From: Methylococcaceae bacterium
Lineage (GTDB): Bacteria; Pseudomonadota; Gammaproteobacteria; Methylococcales; Methylomonadaceae
Length of the DNA stretch: 7,171 bases
Direction of reading: 5' to 3'
NCBI GenBank assembly: GCA_947506075.1
Contig: CANNNN010000130.1
Span: 1 to 7,171, forward strand
The notes under the pieces were generated by a model. That model was not told where the DNA came from. It saw nothing but the letters and a program-made list of their open reading frames with translations, and did no database searches. Position numbers and translations under genes: made by a program. This document shows positions 1 through 6,545 of this stretch, in pieces (positions within the stretch are counted from its first letter, which is position 1; every line of letters begins with the position of its first letter).

Positions 1-352
1 ATAGATGCACATAACGGTTTTCTGATTCCATCAGTGCCGTATTAGTGCATTGCAAGGTATTGTTTTTGATTTCCAATTCTTTTTTGTTTTTTTGTAACTG
101 GCAATTAATCTCGGATAGTTTCTTTTCTGCCTTTTCTCGTATAAGTAATTGGATATTAAGCTGGCGAAATACCAGAAAATAGATAGAAGGGAAAGTCAAA
201 GTCAATAGCAACGTTGCATCTAATAATGCTGCATGCCATTGTGTAAGTGGTGGCAATAGGTTAATAAGCCACATTACCAATGTCTCACTTACAAAAATTG
301 AACAGATCAATGCTGTGATCAAATACTTATGAGTTATTTTAGTTGATGTCAT
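1..352 (-). CDS. Membrane-anchored sensor protein, N-terminal part (two TM helices, coiled coil, start of probable PAS domain); partial
   Basis: Reading the minus strand from the ATG at 352 gives 117 residues with no stop before the window edge, so the gene is 3'-truncated here. The start is the first possible one, because an in-frame TGA lies 18 nt upstream. Visible parts: a short polar N-terminus, a first hydrophobic helix (about residues 10-32, with the motif SETLVMWLI), a short loop with LPPL, a second helix (about 43-62), then a charged Lys/Glu-rich probable coiled coil (about 66-108). It ends in ESENRYVHL, the kind of sequence that opens a PAS domain. Known proteins with this layout are inner-membrane sensors ending in a GGDEF/EAL or histidine-kinase output module; which one applies cannot be seen. 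The gene is much AT-richer than guaBA and diverges from guaB. The signal is unknown. The membrane-sensor call is fairly secure; the PAS call rests on a few residues. Confidence 0.72.
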   Translation of the reverse strand, partial: MTSTKITHKYLITALICSIFVSETLVMWLINLLPPLTQWHAALLDATLLLTLTFPSIYFLVFRQLNIQLLIREKAEKKLSEINCQLQKNKKELEIKNNTLQCTNTALMESENRYVHL

Positions 353-384
353 GCCCGTCTTTATTCATTAAAATCAAAAAAAGG

Positions 385-419
385 ATTATAACTTACAAAC
401 AATAAGTTATAGCTTACAA
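385..419 (-). promoter_or_regulatory. Probable promoter/operator of the leftward sensor gene: TATAAT box overlapped by a palindrome and a direct repeat
   Basis: On the minus strand a perfect TATAAT (plus positions 385-390) lies 32 nt before the sensor ATG, compatible with a short leader. No good -35 box is visible at 16-18 nt. A perfect 9-bp inverted repeat, TATAACTTA (387-395) and TAAGTTATA (403-411) with a 7-nt centre, overlaps this -10 box. The 12-mer TATAACTTACAA (387-398) recurs with one mismatch at 408-419, a period of 21 bp or about two helical turns. A repressor or activator site is a reasonable inference. An AT-rich transcript hairpin is the alternative. Confidence 0.4.
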
Positions 420-803
420 CCCCTAATATAATGTGAGTTTGATTGACCTTAGACTGATGATCGCGCCTTAATATCTAATTTTTTCATTTGTCATGCCCAA
501 TGTTGCGGTAAAAAACCACCAAAATCGTCTCGATCCTGTGAGACTTTAATTAAATTTGCTTGCAAGTCAGGCTGGGAGCGCACCGCGCATTATTTGCGGG
601 TTTCGATAAGTAGAGGCTTTGAAAAAGTGTGCAATGCTCACACTCTACCCGGGCATATCTTAAAATCACCGTGAATCTAAGTATAATTACTTAATCAAGC
701 TCGAATCATAACCCTAAACAATAGTCTCCGCAAACACACGACTCTGTTAACCAAAAATTCACCAAAGCAAGGGTTAAATTCGCGCTATATCTCTTATGCA
801 ATG

Positions 804-809
804 TATAAT
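804..809 (+). promoter_or_regulatory. Probable guaB -10 box (TATAAT)
   Basis: A consensus TATAAT ends 36 nt before the guaB ATG at 846, implying a start of transcription near 816 and a leader of about 30 nt. No good -35 hexamer is present 16-18 nt upstream (the sequence there is around CGCGCT), so the promoter may need an activator or be weak. The alternative in-frame ATG at 801 would lie upstream of this transcript. Confidence 0.45.
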
Positions 810-834
810 GCGCAGTTATTTTCACGGCTTATAA

Positions 835-839
835 AGGAG
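835..839 (+). promoter_or_regulatory. Ribosome binding site of guaB that decides the start codon
   Basis: AGGAG lies 6 nt before the ATG at 846. No comparable site precedes the in-frame ATG at 801. This fixes the start and gives a protein of 488 residues, the usual GuaB length. Confidence 0.85.
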
Positions 840-845
840 TGGTCT

Positions 846-2312
846 ATGCAAATTCTTCAGGAAGCGCTGACGTTTGATGATGTTTTATTAGTGCCTGCTC
901 ACTCGACTGTGCTGCCACGCGACGTAGAGATGAAGACTCAGCTGACGCGGGGCATTACGCTGAATATCCCGCTGGTTGCGGCAGCGATGGATACGGTTAC
1001 CGAAGCTCGGCTGGCTATTGCGATTGCTCAGGAAGGCGGCATCGGCATTATTCATAAGAATATGACGGTCGAGCAGCAGGCGCGTGAAGTTCGCAGCGTT
1101 AAAAAATACGAGAGCGGGGTGATCAAGGATCCGATCACGGTATCGCCGGATGTTAGCATCCGCGACGTGATTAAATTAACCCGTTCCAAGAATATTTCCG
1201 GCGTACCTGTGGTCAACGGCGACGAGTTGGTCGGTATTGTGACCAGTCGTGATTTGCGCTTTGAGACGCGCTTTGATGAGCCGGTTTCCAAAGTCATGAC
1301 ACCCAAAGAACGCTTGATTACGGTCAGTGAAAGCGCCGACCGCAAAGAAGCAATTGCGCTGCTGCATGAACATCGCATCGAAAAAGTGTTGGTGGTCAAT
1401 GGCGATTTTCATTTGCGTGGCATGATCACCGTAAAAGATATACAGAAAGCCAAGGATTATCCGTTGGCCTGTAAAGACGCACAGGAACAGCTGCGGGTCG
1501 GCGCAGCTGTCGGTACTGGAAAGGGCACCGAAGAACGGGTCGCCGCGCTGGTAGCAGCCGGAGTTGATGTCATCATCGTCGATACCGCGCACGGCCATTC
1601 GCAAGGCGTTCTGGACCGCGTGCGCTGGATTAAACAGAATTATCCCGCTGTTCAGGTGATCGGCGGCAATATTGCTACCGCAGCGGCGGCTCTGGCTCTG
1701 GTTGAAGCAGGCGCCGATGGCGTTAAGGTTGGCATAGGTCCGGGTTCCATCTGCACGACCCGTATTATTGCCGGTGTCGGCGTTCCGCAAATCACCGCAG
1801 TGAGCAATGTCGCCGACGCGTTAAAAGGAACCGGCGTGCCGTTGATTGCCGATGGCGGCATCCGTTATTCCGGCGATGTCGCAAAAGCCTTGGCGGCCGG
1901 GGCGCATGCGGTAATGCTGGGCAGCCTGTTTGCCGGCACCGAAGAAGCGCCAGGCGAAGTCGAGCTGTTTCAGGGTCGGTCTTATAAATCCTATCGCGGC
2001 ATGGGCTCAATAGGTGCGATGGCCCAACAGCAAGGTTCCAGCGATCGTTATTTTCAGGAAGAAACCAATTCGGCTGAAAAACTGGTGCCGGAAGGCATAG
2101 AAGGCCGGGTACCGTATAAAGGAAGTTTGCTGGCGGTTATCCATCAGTTGCTGGGCGGCATTCGCGCCAGCATGGGCTACACCGGCAGTCAAAGCATCGT
2201 GATGATGCATGAAAAGGCGCAGTTTGTGCGCGTGACCAGCGCCGGCATGCGCGAAAGCCATGTGCATGACGTGACCATTACCAAAGAAGCCCCTAATTAT
2301 CGGATGGAGTGA
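846..2312 (+). CDS. guaB: Inosine-5'-monophosphate dehydrogenase (IMPDH)
   Basis: Cytoplasmic enzyme that oxidises IMP to XMP with NAD+, the committed step of GMP synthesis. The 488-residue protein begins MQILQEALTFDDVLLVPAHS, a typical GuaB opening. A longer frame from ATG 801 would add 15 residues, but it lacks a ribosome site and starts upstream of the probable -10 box. Order: first part of the TIM barrel (about 1-90), two CBS domains (about 92-205, the purine-nucleotide regulatory module), then the rest of the barrel. Catalytic loop GPGSICTTR carries the nucleophile Cys303. Other sites are DTAHGHS (246-252), the IMP phosphate site DGGIR (336-340), RGMGS (384-388) and the flap Arg401-Tyr402 pair that activates water. 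All key residues are present and the C-terminus KEAPNYRME is intact. It is the first gene of the guaB-guaA-tadA cluster. Function is as certain as sequence alone allows. Confidence 0.98.
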   Translation: MQILQEALTFDDVLLVPAHSTVLPRDVEMKTQLTRGITLNIPLVAAAMDTVTEARLAIAIAQEGGIGIIHKNMTVEQQAREVRSVKKYESGVIKDPITVSPDVSIRDVIKLTRSKNISGVPVVNGDELVGIVTSRDLRFETRFDEPVSKVMTPKERLITVSESADRKEAIALLHEHRIEKVLVVNGDFHLRGMITVKDIQKAKDYPLACKDAQEQLRVGAAVGTGKGTEERVAALVAAGVDVIIVDTAHGHSQGVLDRVRWIKQNYPAVQVIGGNIATAAAALALVEAGADGVKVGIGPGSICTTRIIAGVGVPQITAVSNVADALKGTGVPLIADGGIRYSGDVAKALAAGAHAVMLGSLFAGTEEAPGEVELFQGRSYKSYRGMGSIGAMAQQQGSSDRYFQEETNSAEKLVPEGIEGRVPYKGSLLAVIHQLLGGIRASMGYTGSQSIVMMHEKAQFVRVTSAGMRESHVHDVTITKEAPNYRME

Positions 2313-2319
2313 TTTTTTA

Positions 2320-2428
2320 GGCGAAAGATTAAGGACGAAGCGCAAAGGTTAAATCGACCTAATTTGAAGCACGGTTTTTTCGCCTTTCGTCCTTAGTCTT
2401 TCGTCCTTTTGCCCTTCATCTTTCGCCT
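2320..2428. repeat. Diverged inverted/direct repeat cluster (CTTTCGTCCTT type) in the guaB-guaA spacer
   Basis: The left arm at 2320-2339 (GGCGAAAGATTAAGGACGAA) matches the reverse complement of 2386-2405 at 18 of 20 positions. Its first ten bases, GGCGAAAGAT, also pair perfectly with ATCTTTCGCC at 2419-2428. The right side repeats TTTCGTCCTT (2385-2394 and 2399-2408) and TTTCGCC-like units. The spacer transcript could therefore fold in two competing ways, with a run of six T (2375-2380) in the loop. It looks like a small dispersed intergenic repeat rather than a classic terminator. Its family is not known to me by name. Confidence 0.6.
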
Positions 2429-2447
2429 GATCTAAAAGAGTTCTATC

Positions 2448-4034
2448 GTGAAACAACAATCCCCCAATATTCATACCCACAAAATCCTGATCCTGGATTT
2501 CGGCTCACAATACACCCAGTTGATCGCGCGCCGCATCCGCGAAATCGGCGTTTATTGCGAAATTTTTTCCTGCGAATGCGAGGCCGAGCAAGTCAATAAC
2601 TTCGCGCCCAACGGCATTATTTTATCCGGCGGCCCGGATACGGTCACCAGCGGCGATACGCCAAGAGCGCCGCAGTTCGTTTTTGAACTGGATATTCCGG
2701 TGCTGGGCATCTGTTACGGTTTGCAAACCATGACCGAGCAACTGAGCGGTAAGGTCGAAAGTTCGGATCATAGAGAATTCGGCTATGCGCAAATCAGGGC
2801 GCGCGGCCATTCCAAATTACTGAGCGGCATTGAGGATCATTTATCTCCCGAAGGTTTTGGCCTGCTGGATGTATGGATGAGTCACGGCGACCGTGTCGTC
2901 GATTTGCCGACTGGATTCAAGCTGATTGCCAGCTCGGATGGCGCGCCGATTGCCGGCATCGCCAATGAAGAAAAAGGCTTTTACGGCTTGCAGTTTCATC
3001 CCGAAGTCACCCATACCAAACAGGGCGGACGCATCTTGTCGCGCTTTGTTCTGGAGATCTGCGGATGCGAGGCCTTGTGGACCTCCAGCAATATTATCGA
3101 AGACAGTATCGCAGCGGTAAGGAACAAGGTTGGTACCGATCATGTGATTTTGGGTCTGTCCGGCGGCGTCGATTCGTCGGTGGTTGCAGCCTTACTGCAC
3201 AAGGCCATTAAAGATCAGTTGACCTGCGTTTTTGTCGATACCGGTCTGCTGCGCTTGCGCGAAGGCGATCAGGTAATGGCGACTTTCGCCGAACACATGG
3301 GCGTTAAAGTGATACGGGTCAACGCCGAACAGCGTTATCTGGACGCCTTATGTGGAGTCACCGATCCGGAACAAAAACGCAAGATCATCGGCGGTCTGTT
3401 TATCGACATCTTCGATGAGGAAGCCTCGAAAATCACCGATGCAAAGTGGCTGGCGCAAGGCACGATTTATCCGGATGTGATCGAATCGGCCGGCTCCAAA
3501 AGCGGCAAGGCGCATTTGATCAAGTCGCATCACAATGTCGGCGGTTTACCGGAAAATATGACCTTAAAGCTGGTCGAACCGTTGCGCGAACTGTTCAAGG
3601 ATGAAGTCAGAAAATTGGGTGTGGAGCTGGGCCTGCCTGCAGATATGGTTTATCGGCATCCGTTTCCTGGCCCTGGCTTGGGCGTCAGGATTTTGGGCGA
3701 AGTGAAAAAGGAATTTGCCGACTTGTTGCGCCAGGCCGATGCGATTTTCATCGAAGAACTTTATCGCCACGATCTGTACGACAAGGTCAGTCAGGCGTTT
3801 GCGGTATTTTTGCCGGTCAAATCGGTCGGCGTGATGGGCGATGGTCGACGCTATGATTATGTGATTGCGATACGCGCGGTCGAAACCATCGATTTTATGA
3901 CCGCTCGCTGGGCACATTTACCATACGAGTTTCTGGATTTGATTTCCCGACGTATTATCAATGAAGTACCCGGCATTTCCCGCGTCGCTTACGATATATC
4001 CGGCAAGCCTCCCGCAACGATTGAATGGGAATAA
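2448..4034 (+). CDS. guaA: GMP synthase (glutamine-hydrolysing)
   Basis: Cytoplasmic enzyme converting XMP to GMP with ATP and glutamine, the step directly after GuaB. It has 528 residues, starting at GTG 2448 with a modest AAGAG site (2436-2440) 7 nt upstream. No ATG occurs near the N-terminus, and HKILILDFGSQYTQL aligns with the usual GuaA beginning. Domains: class I glutamine amidotransferase (about 10-200) with nucleophile Cys89 in GICYGLQ and His184/Glu186 in QFHPEV; ATP pyrophosphatase (about 205-400) with the PP-loop SGGVDSS (238-244) and the KSHHNVGGLPE segment; and a C-terminal dimerisation/XMP-binding domain opening with PFPGPGLG (405-412) and ending KPPATIEWE. All catalytic residues are present. 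A 135-nt repeat-bearing spacer separates it from guaB, and its last 10 nt overlap tadA. Co-transcription with guaB is likely but not shown. Confidence 0.98.
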   Translation: MKQQSPNIHTHKILILDFGSQYTQLIARRIREIGVYCEIFSCECEAEQVNNFAPNGIILSGGPDTVTSGDTPRAPQFVFELDIPVLGICYGLQTMTEQLSGKVESSDHREFGYAQIRARGHSKLLSGIEDHLSPEGFGLLDVWMSHGDRVVDLPTGFKLIASSDGAPIAGIANEEKGFYGLQFHPEVTHTKQGGRILSRFVLEICGCEALWTSSNIIEDSIAAVRNKVGTDHVILGLSGGVDSSVVAALLHKAIKDQLTCVFVDTGLLRLREGDQVMATFAEHMGVKVIRVNAEQRYLDALCGVTDPEQKRKIIGGLFIDIFDEEASKITDAKWLAQGTIYPDVIESAGSKSGKAHLIKSHHNVGGLPENMTLKLVEPLRELFKDEVRKLGVELGLPADMVYRHPFPGPGLGVRILGEVKKEFADLLRQADAIFIEELYRHDLYDKVSQAFAVFLPVKSVGVMGDGRRYDYVIAIRAVETIDFMTARWAHLPYEFLDLISRRIINEVPGISRVAYDISGKPPATIEWE

Positions 4035-4486
4035 GCGAGACTTCGGATGAAGCCTGGATGCGTTACGCGATCAGGCTGGCGCAACGGGCTGAGCAGCAGG
4101 GCGAGGTTCCGGTCGGCGCTATCGTGGTCCAGGATAATCGGTGCATAGCGGAAGGCTGGAATATTCCGATAAGCAGCCATGATCCGACTGCTCACGCCGA
4201 GGTGGTTGCAATGCGCGGCGCTGGCGTTCATGTCGAAAATTACCGGCTGACTGAGGCGACCTTGTATGTGACCTTGGAGCCCTGCGTGATGTGCCTGGGC
4301 GCGATGAGCCATGCGCGAATCAAGCGGCTGGTGTTCGGCGCGTTCGATGTCAAACGGGGCGCGGTGTGCAATGCGTTGAGCTTGACCGATGCGAGTTTTT
4401 TAAATCACAAGATCAGCTGGGACGGCGGCGTGCTGGAAACGGAATGCTCGGAGATGTTGCGGGATTTTTTTAAAGCCAGACGTTGA
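4025..4486 (+). CDS. tadA: tRNA-specific adenosine deaminase (wobble A34 to inosine)
   Basis: Zinc enzyme of the cytidine/deoxycytidylate deaminase fold. It converts A34 of tRNA-Arg(ACG) to inosine, letting one tRNA read CGU, CGC and CGA. The 153 residues carry the complete metal and catalytic set: His57 and the proton-shuttling Glu59 in AHAE, with Cys87 and Cys90 in PCVMC, the same numbers as in E. coli TadA. Other family stretches are GEVPVGAIVV, DPTAHAE and LYVTLEPC. The ATG at 4025 is preferred over the internal ATG at 4058 because the preceding residues, ending EAWMRYA, still align with the E. coli N-terminus (EYWMRHA). The C-terminus is about a dozen residues shorter than E. coli's, outside the core. 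The start lies inside the last codons of guaA with no clear ribosome site, suggesting translational coupling. From memory, Pseudomonas also places tadA after guaA. Confidence 0.96.
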   Translation: MGISETSDEAWMRYAIRLAQRAEQQGEVPVGAIVVQDNRCIAEGWNIPISSHDPTAHAEVVAMRGAGVHVENYRLTEATLYVTLEPCVMCLGAMSHARIKRLVFGAFDVKRGAVCNALSLTDASFLNHKISWDGGVLETECSEMLRDFFKARR

Positions 4487-4505
4487 TGTTAGCAGGCGGA
4501 TAGTC

Positions 4506-4616
4506 CACGAAAGACACGAAATAAAAAAGAATTTTTTTACAGACCCCACCCTTTGACTGATGAACCGGATCCTTGGAATTTCTTTGCATATTTTCGTGCT
4601 TTACGTGTCTTTCGTG
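4506..4616. repeat. CACGAAAGACACG inverted-repeat element between the convergent tadA and pgi genes
   Basis: CACGAAAGACACG at 4506-4518 is matched by its perfect 13-bp reverse complement at 4604-4616, with about 85 nt between the arms. Near copies of the CACGAA unit extend both arms (ACACGAA on the left; TTTCGTGCTTTACGTG on the right). The centre holds A6 and T7 tracts (4523-4538). From memory this type of 'CCACGAAAGACACGAA' sequence is a common dispersed intergenic repeat in many bacteria. It fills the 149-bp gap between convergent genes, so it may also end transcription from both sides, although the loop is long for a standard terminator. Its apparent short open frames are by-products of the repeat. 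Confidence 0.65.
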
Positions 4617-4635
4617 TACGAATCTTTTGGTGGAT

Positions 4636-6273
4636 CTAAGATTCTCGTGCTTGTTTATAGGCATTAATCAACGCATTGGTGGAGCAATCGTGGCTGTCTA
4701 TGACTTTATCGCTTTGCAGTTCAGGCAGGATGACTTTGGCCAAGGTTTTCCCTAATTCCACACCCATCTGATCAAATGAATTGATGTTCCAGATCACGCC
4801 CTGAACATAAATTTTATGCTCATAAAAGGCAATCAGTGAACCTAAAGTTTTCGGTGTCAGTTTGCTAAATAAAAATGAATTAGACGGTTTATTGCCGTCA
4901 AATATTTTGGAGGCGACCAGCACTTCATCGGCCTGATCTTCGATTGATAATTCCAGCTTAACCTCTTCCGCAGTTTTACCTTTCATCAAGGCTTCCGGCT
5001 GGGCAAGAAAGTTTGAAATCAAAATGTCATGATGTTCGGGCAGTTTGTAATGGCTGTTTGCGGCGGCCAGGAAATCACAGGGTATCAGCTTGGTACCCTG
5101 ATGGATAAGCTGGAAAAAAGCATGCTGCCCATTGGTGCCGGGTTGCCCCCAAATGATCTGGCCGGTGCTGTAGTCTACTTTTTTGCCGTCAAGGTCGATG
5201 CTTTTGCCGTTGCTTTCCATATCCCCCTGTTGAAAATAATCTGCGAAATAAAGCATCGACTGGTCGTAAGGTATCAGGGCGTGGGATTCGGCATTATAAA
5301 AATTGTTATACCAGATACCGAGCAAGCCCATGAGGACAGGGATATTTTGTTCGAAAGGCGTGGTTAGAAAATGCTCGTCAGCCTCATAAGCGCCTTGTAA
5401 CAGCGCCTCAAAATTATCCATACCGACATATAAAGCGATAGACAGTCCGATGGCTGACCACAGCGAATAACGCCCGCCAACCCAATGCCTGAATTCAAAC
5501 ATGTTTTTGATGTCTATGCCGAAGTCGGCAACATTTTCGGCGCTGGTGGAAATCGCGACAAAATGCTTGGCAATGGCCTGTTGGTCTTGAGCGCTATCAA
5601 GAAACCAGCTTCTTGCTGATTTGGCATTGGTCATGGTCTCCTGCGTAGTAAATGTTTTAGACGCAATAAGAAATAGCGTGGTCTCGGGAGATAAGGGCTT
5701 CAGGGTCTGAACAAGATCGGCTTGATCAATGTTGGAGACGAAATGAACTTTTAAGGTTTCAGAAGCATAAGGGGTGAGCGCCGTTGAAACCATCTTGGGC
5801 CCCAAATCGGAACCACCGATGCCGATGTTTACGATGTCGGTAATGGCCTTGCCGGTATATCCTTTCCATTCGCCGGAGCGCACACAGTCGCTGAAAACGC
5901 GCATTTGAACAAGGACGCTGTTGATTTGCGGCATCACATCCTCCCCGAGCACATAAACAGGCTGATTGCTTCGGTTACGCAAGGCAGTGTGCAGGACGGA
6001 GCGGTGTTCGGTCTTATTTATTTCTGCCCCGGAAAACATGGCCCTGATTTTTTCATCCAGCCCTGCATGTTTGGCAAGATCTATCAGCAAGGGAAGGGTT
6101 TGATCGGTTATTCTGTTTTTGGAGTAATCAAAAAGGATGTCGTCAAAATGCACGGAGAACTTGGTGTGACGGTTGCCGTCAGCATTAAAGCTGTCGCGTA
6201 GCAGGATGTCTTTGGTTTCGTGGTGATGTATTTTTAAAGCTGTCCAGGCCGAAGAAGTGGTCAAAAATGACAT
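4636..6273 (-). CDS. pgi: Glucose-6-phosphate isomerase
   Basis: Cytoplasmic enzyme interconverting glucose-6-phosphate and fructose-6-phosphate. It is complete at 545 residues, normal for the long E. coli/animal-type family. The start at 6273 has GGAG 9 nt upstream (plus 6283-6286). Visible motifs: NIGIGGSDLGPKM, SKTFTTQET (phosphate binding), GGRYSLWSAIGLS with Arg268, FQQGDMESNGK with the catalytic base Glu353, NGQHAF with ring-opening His384, and SFDQMGVELGK with Gln502 and Lys509. Spacings agree with rabbit Pgi (Arg272, Glu357, His388, Gln511, Lys518). Two oddities: His263 replaces the Asp of the usual WDWVGGR, and Gln377 replaces the Glu of WGEPGTNG. Neither is a catalytic residue, so activity is expected. 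The gene is AT-richer than guaBA, converges on tadA, and has its own upstream promoter region. Confidence 0.97.
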   Translation of the reverse strand: MSFLTTSSAWTALKIHHHETKDILLRDSFNADGNRHTKFSVHFDDILFDYSKNRITDQTLPLLIDLAKHAGLDEKIRAMFSGAEINKTEHRSVLHTALRNRSNQPVYVLGEDVMPQINSVLVQMRVFSDCVRSGEWKGYTGKAITDIVNIGIGGSDLGPKMVSTALTPYASETLKVHFVSNIDQADLVQTLKPLSPETTLFLIASKTFTTQETMTNAKSARSWFLDSAQDQQAIAKHFVAISTSAENVADFGIDIKNMFEFRHWVGGRYSLWSAIGLSIALYVGMDNFEALLQGAYEADEHFLTTPFEQNIPVLMGLLGIWYNNFYNAESHALIPYDQSMLYFADYFQQGDMESNGKSIDLDGKKVDYSTGQIIWGQPGTNGQHAFFQLIHQGTKLIPCDFLAAANSHYKLPEHHDILISNFLAQPEALMKGKTAEEVKLELSIEDQADEVLVASKIFDGNKPSNSFLFSKLTPKTLGSLIAFYEHKIYVQGVIWNINSFDQMGVELGKTLAKVILPELQSDKVIDSHDCSTNALINAYKQARES

Positions 6274-6336
6274 GCGGTAAGGCTCCGATTGAATGAAATT
6301 AGCTTAAGTCTACGAAAAGCAGGGAAGGATAGCAAT

Positions 6337-6365
6337 AGTATAACAGTGCATTACCGTTGGCTTAA
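6337..6365 (-). promoter_or_regulatory. Probable pgi promoter (extended -10)
   Basis: On the minus strand TGTTATACT forms an extended -10: TATACT at plus 6337-6342, with TG at 6344-6345. A poor -35, TTAAGC, lies at 6360-6365, spacing 17. A perfect TTGACA occurs at plus 6375-6380, but it sits too far away for this -10. Its own best -10 (GGTAAT) would need a 19-nt spacer. Transcription from the first would give a leader of about 57 nt before the pgi ATG. Confidence 0.42.
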
Positions 6366-6434
6366 TACATGCAGTGTCAATGTAAGGCGAGTCTTTCATC
6401 AATTCCTTTATTTGGCTAAATCGATGTGCTAGAG

Positions 6435-6496
6435 TTAACAGTTGCTATTGGTCGAAAATAAAGCAGAAAAGGCTTATTTTTGATGAGCTCAAGCTC
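6435..6496 (+). promoter_or_regulatory. Possible promoter and small palindromes upstream of the secreted-protein gene
   Basis: TTAACA (6435-6440) and AATAAA (6457-6462), spaced 16 nt, form a weak sigma70-like pair. AAAATAA (6455-6461) and TTATTTT (6474-6480) make a perfect 7-bp inverted repeat over the -10. GAGCT/AGCTC (6485-6496) makes a second short palindrome in the leader. These are AT-rich, short signals that could arise by chance. The remainder of the 272-bp divergent region holds no gene I can see. Confidence 0.22.
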
Positions 6497-6545
6497 TATA
6501 GCATCTGCATTTCTCATAAGAATAATTTAAAAACTGGAAGGTATT

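Larger units (their letters stand above)
353..845. other. Divergent intergenic region between the sensor gene and guaB
   Basis: This is a 493-bp stretch in which I find no convincing gene. It holds the leftward promoter/operator near 385-419 and the guaB promoter and ribosome site near 804-839. A second TATAAT on the plus strand (427-432) has no good -35 box. A hairpin AGTGTG (626-631) / CACACT (639-644) is followed by five T when read on the minus strand, so it could be a weak leftward terminator. Shorter stems occur at GTCTC/GAGAC (527-531/540-544) and around 583-600. An 18-codon ATG frame at 493-549 has no ribosome site. Nothing here matches a riboswitch I recognise. Confidence 0.6.

Noticed and set aside
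493..549. 18-codon frame MPNVAVKNHQNRLDPVRL upstream of guaB
   Set aside because: It has no ribosome site, is very short, and has no similarity I can name; it could be chance or a decayed remnant.
728..743. Possible PurR operator (CCGCAAACACACGACT) upstream of guaB
   Set aside because: Only the left half resembles the operator; 9 of 16 positions match the consensus, and the right half is wrong.
1176..1790. Long minus-strand frame (204 codons) inside guaB
   Set aside because: It is antisense to an intact IMP dehydrogenase gene, matches no family I recognise, and is explained by codon bias on the coding strand.
2346..2380. Rho-independent terminator after guaB (AGGT/ACCT stem and T6 run)
   Set aside because: The stem is about 4 bp, AT-rich and 14 nt away from the T run, so it does not form a proper terminator; the larger repeat pairing explains the region better.
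4470..4664. Minus-strand 64-codon frame containing FVHERHVKHEN
   Set aside because: It overlaps tadA, pgi and the CACGAA repeat; the His/Glu-rich peptide is simply the repeat read in frame, and there is no ribosome site.
5905..6201. Plus-strand 98-codon frame inside pgi
   Set aside because: It is antisense to a complete, motif-rich Pgi and shows no own ribosome site or recognisable domain; the same holds for the frame at 5029-5367.
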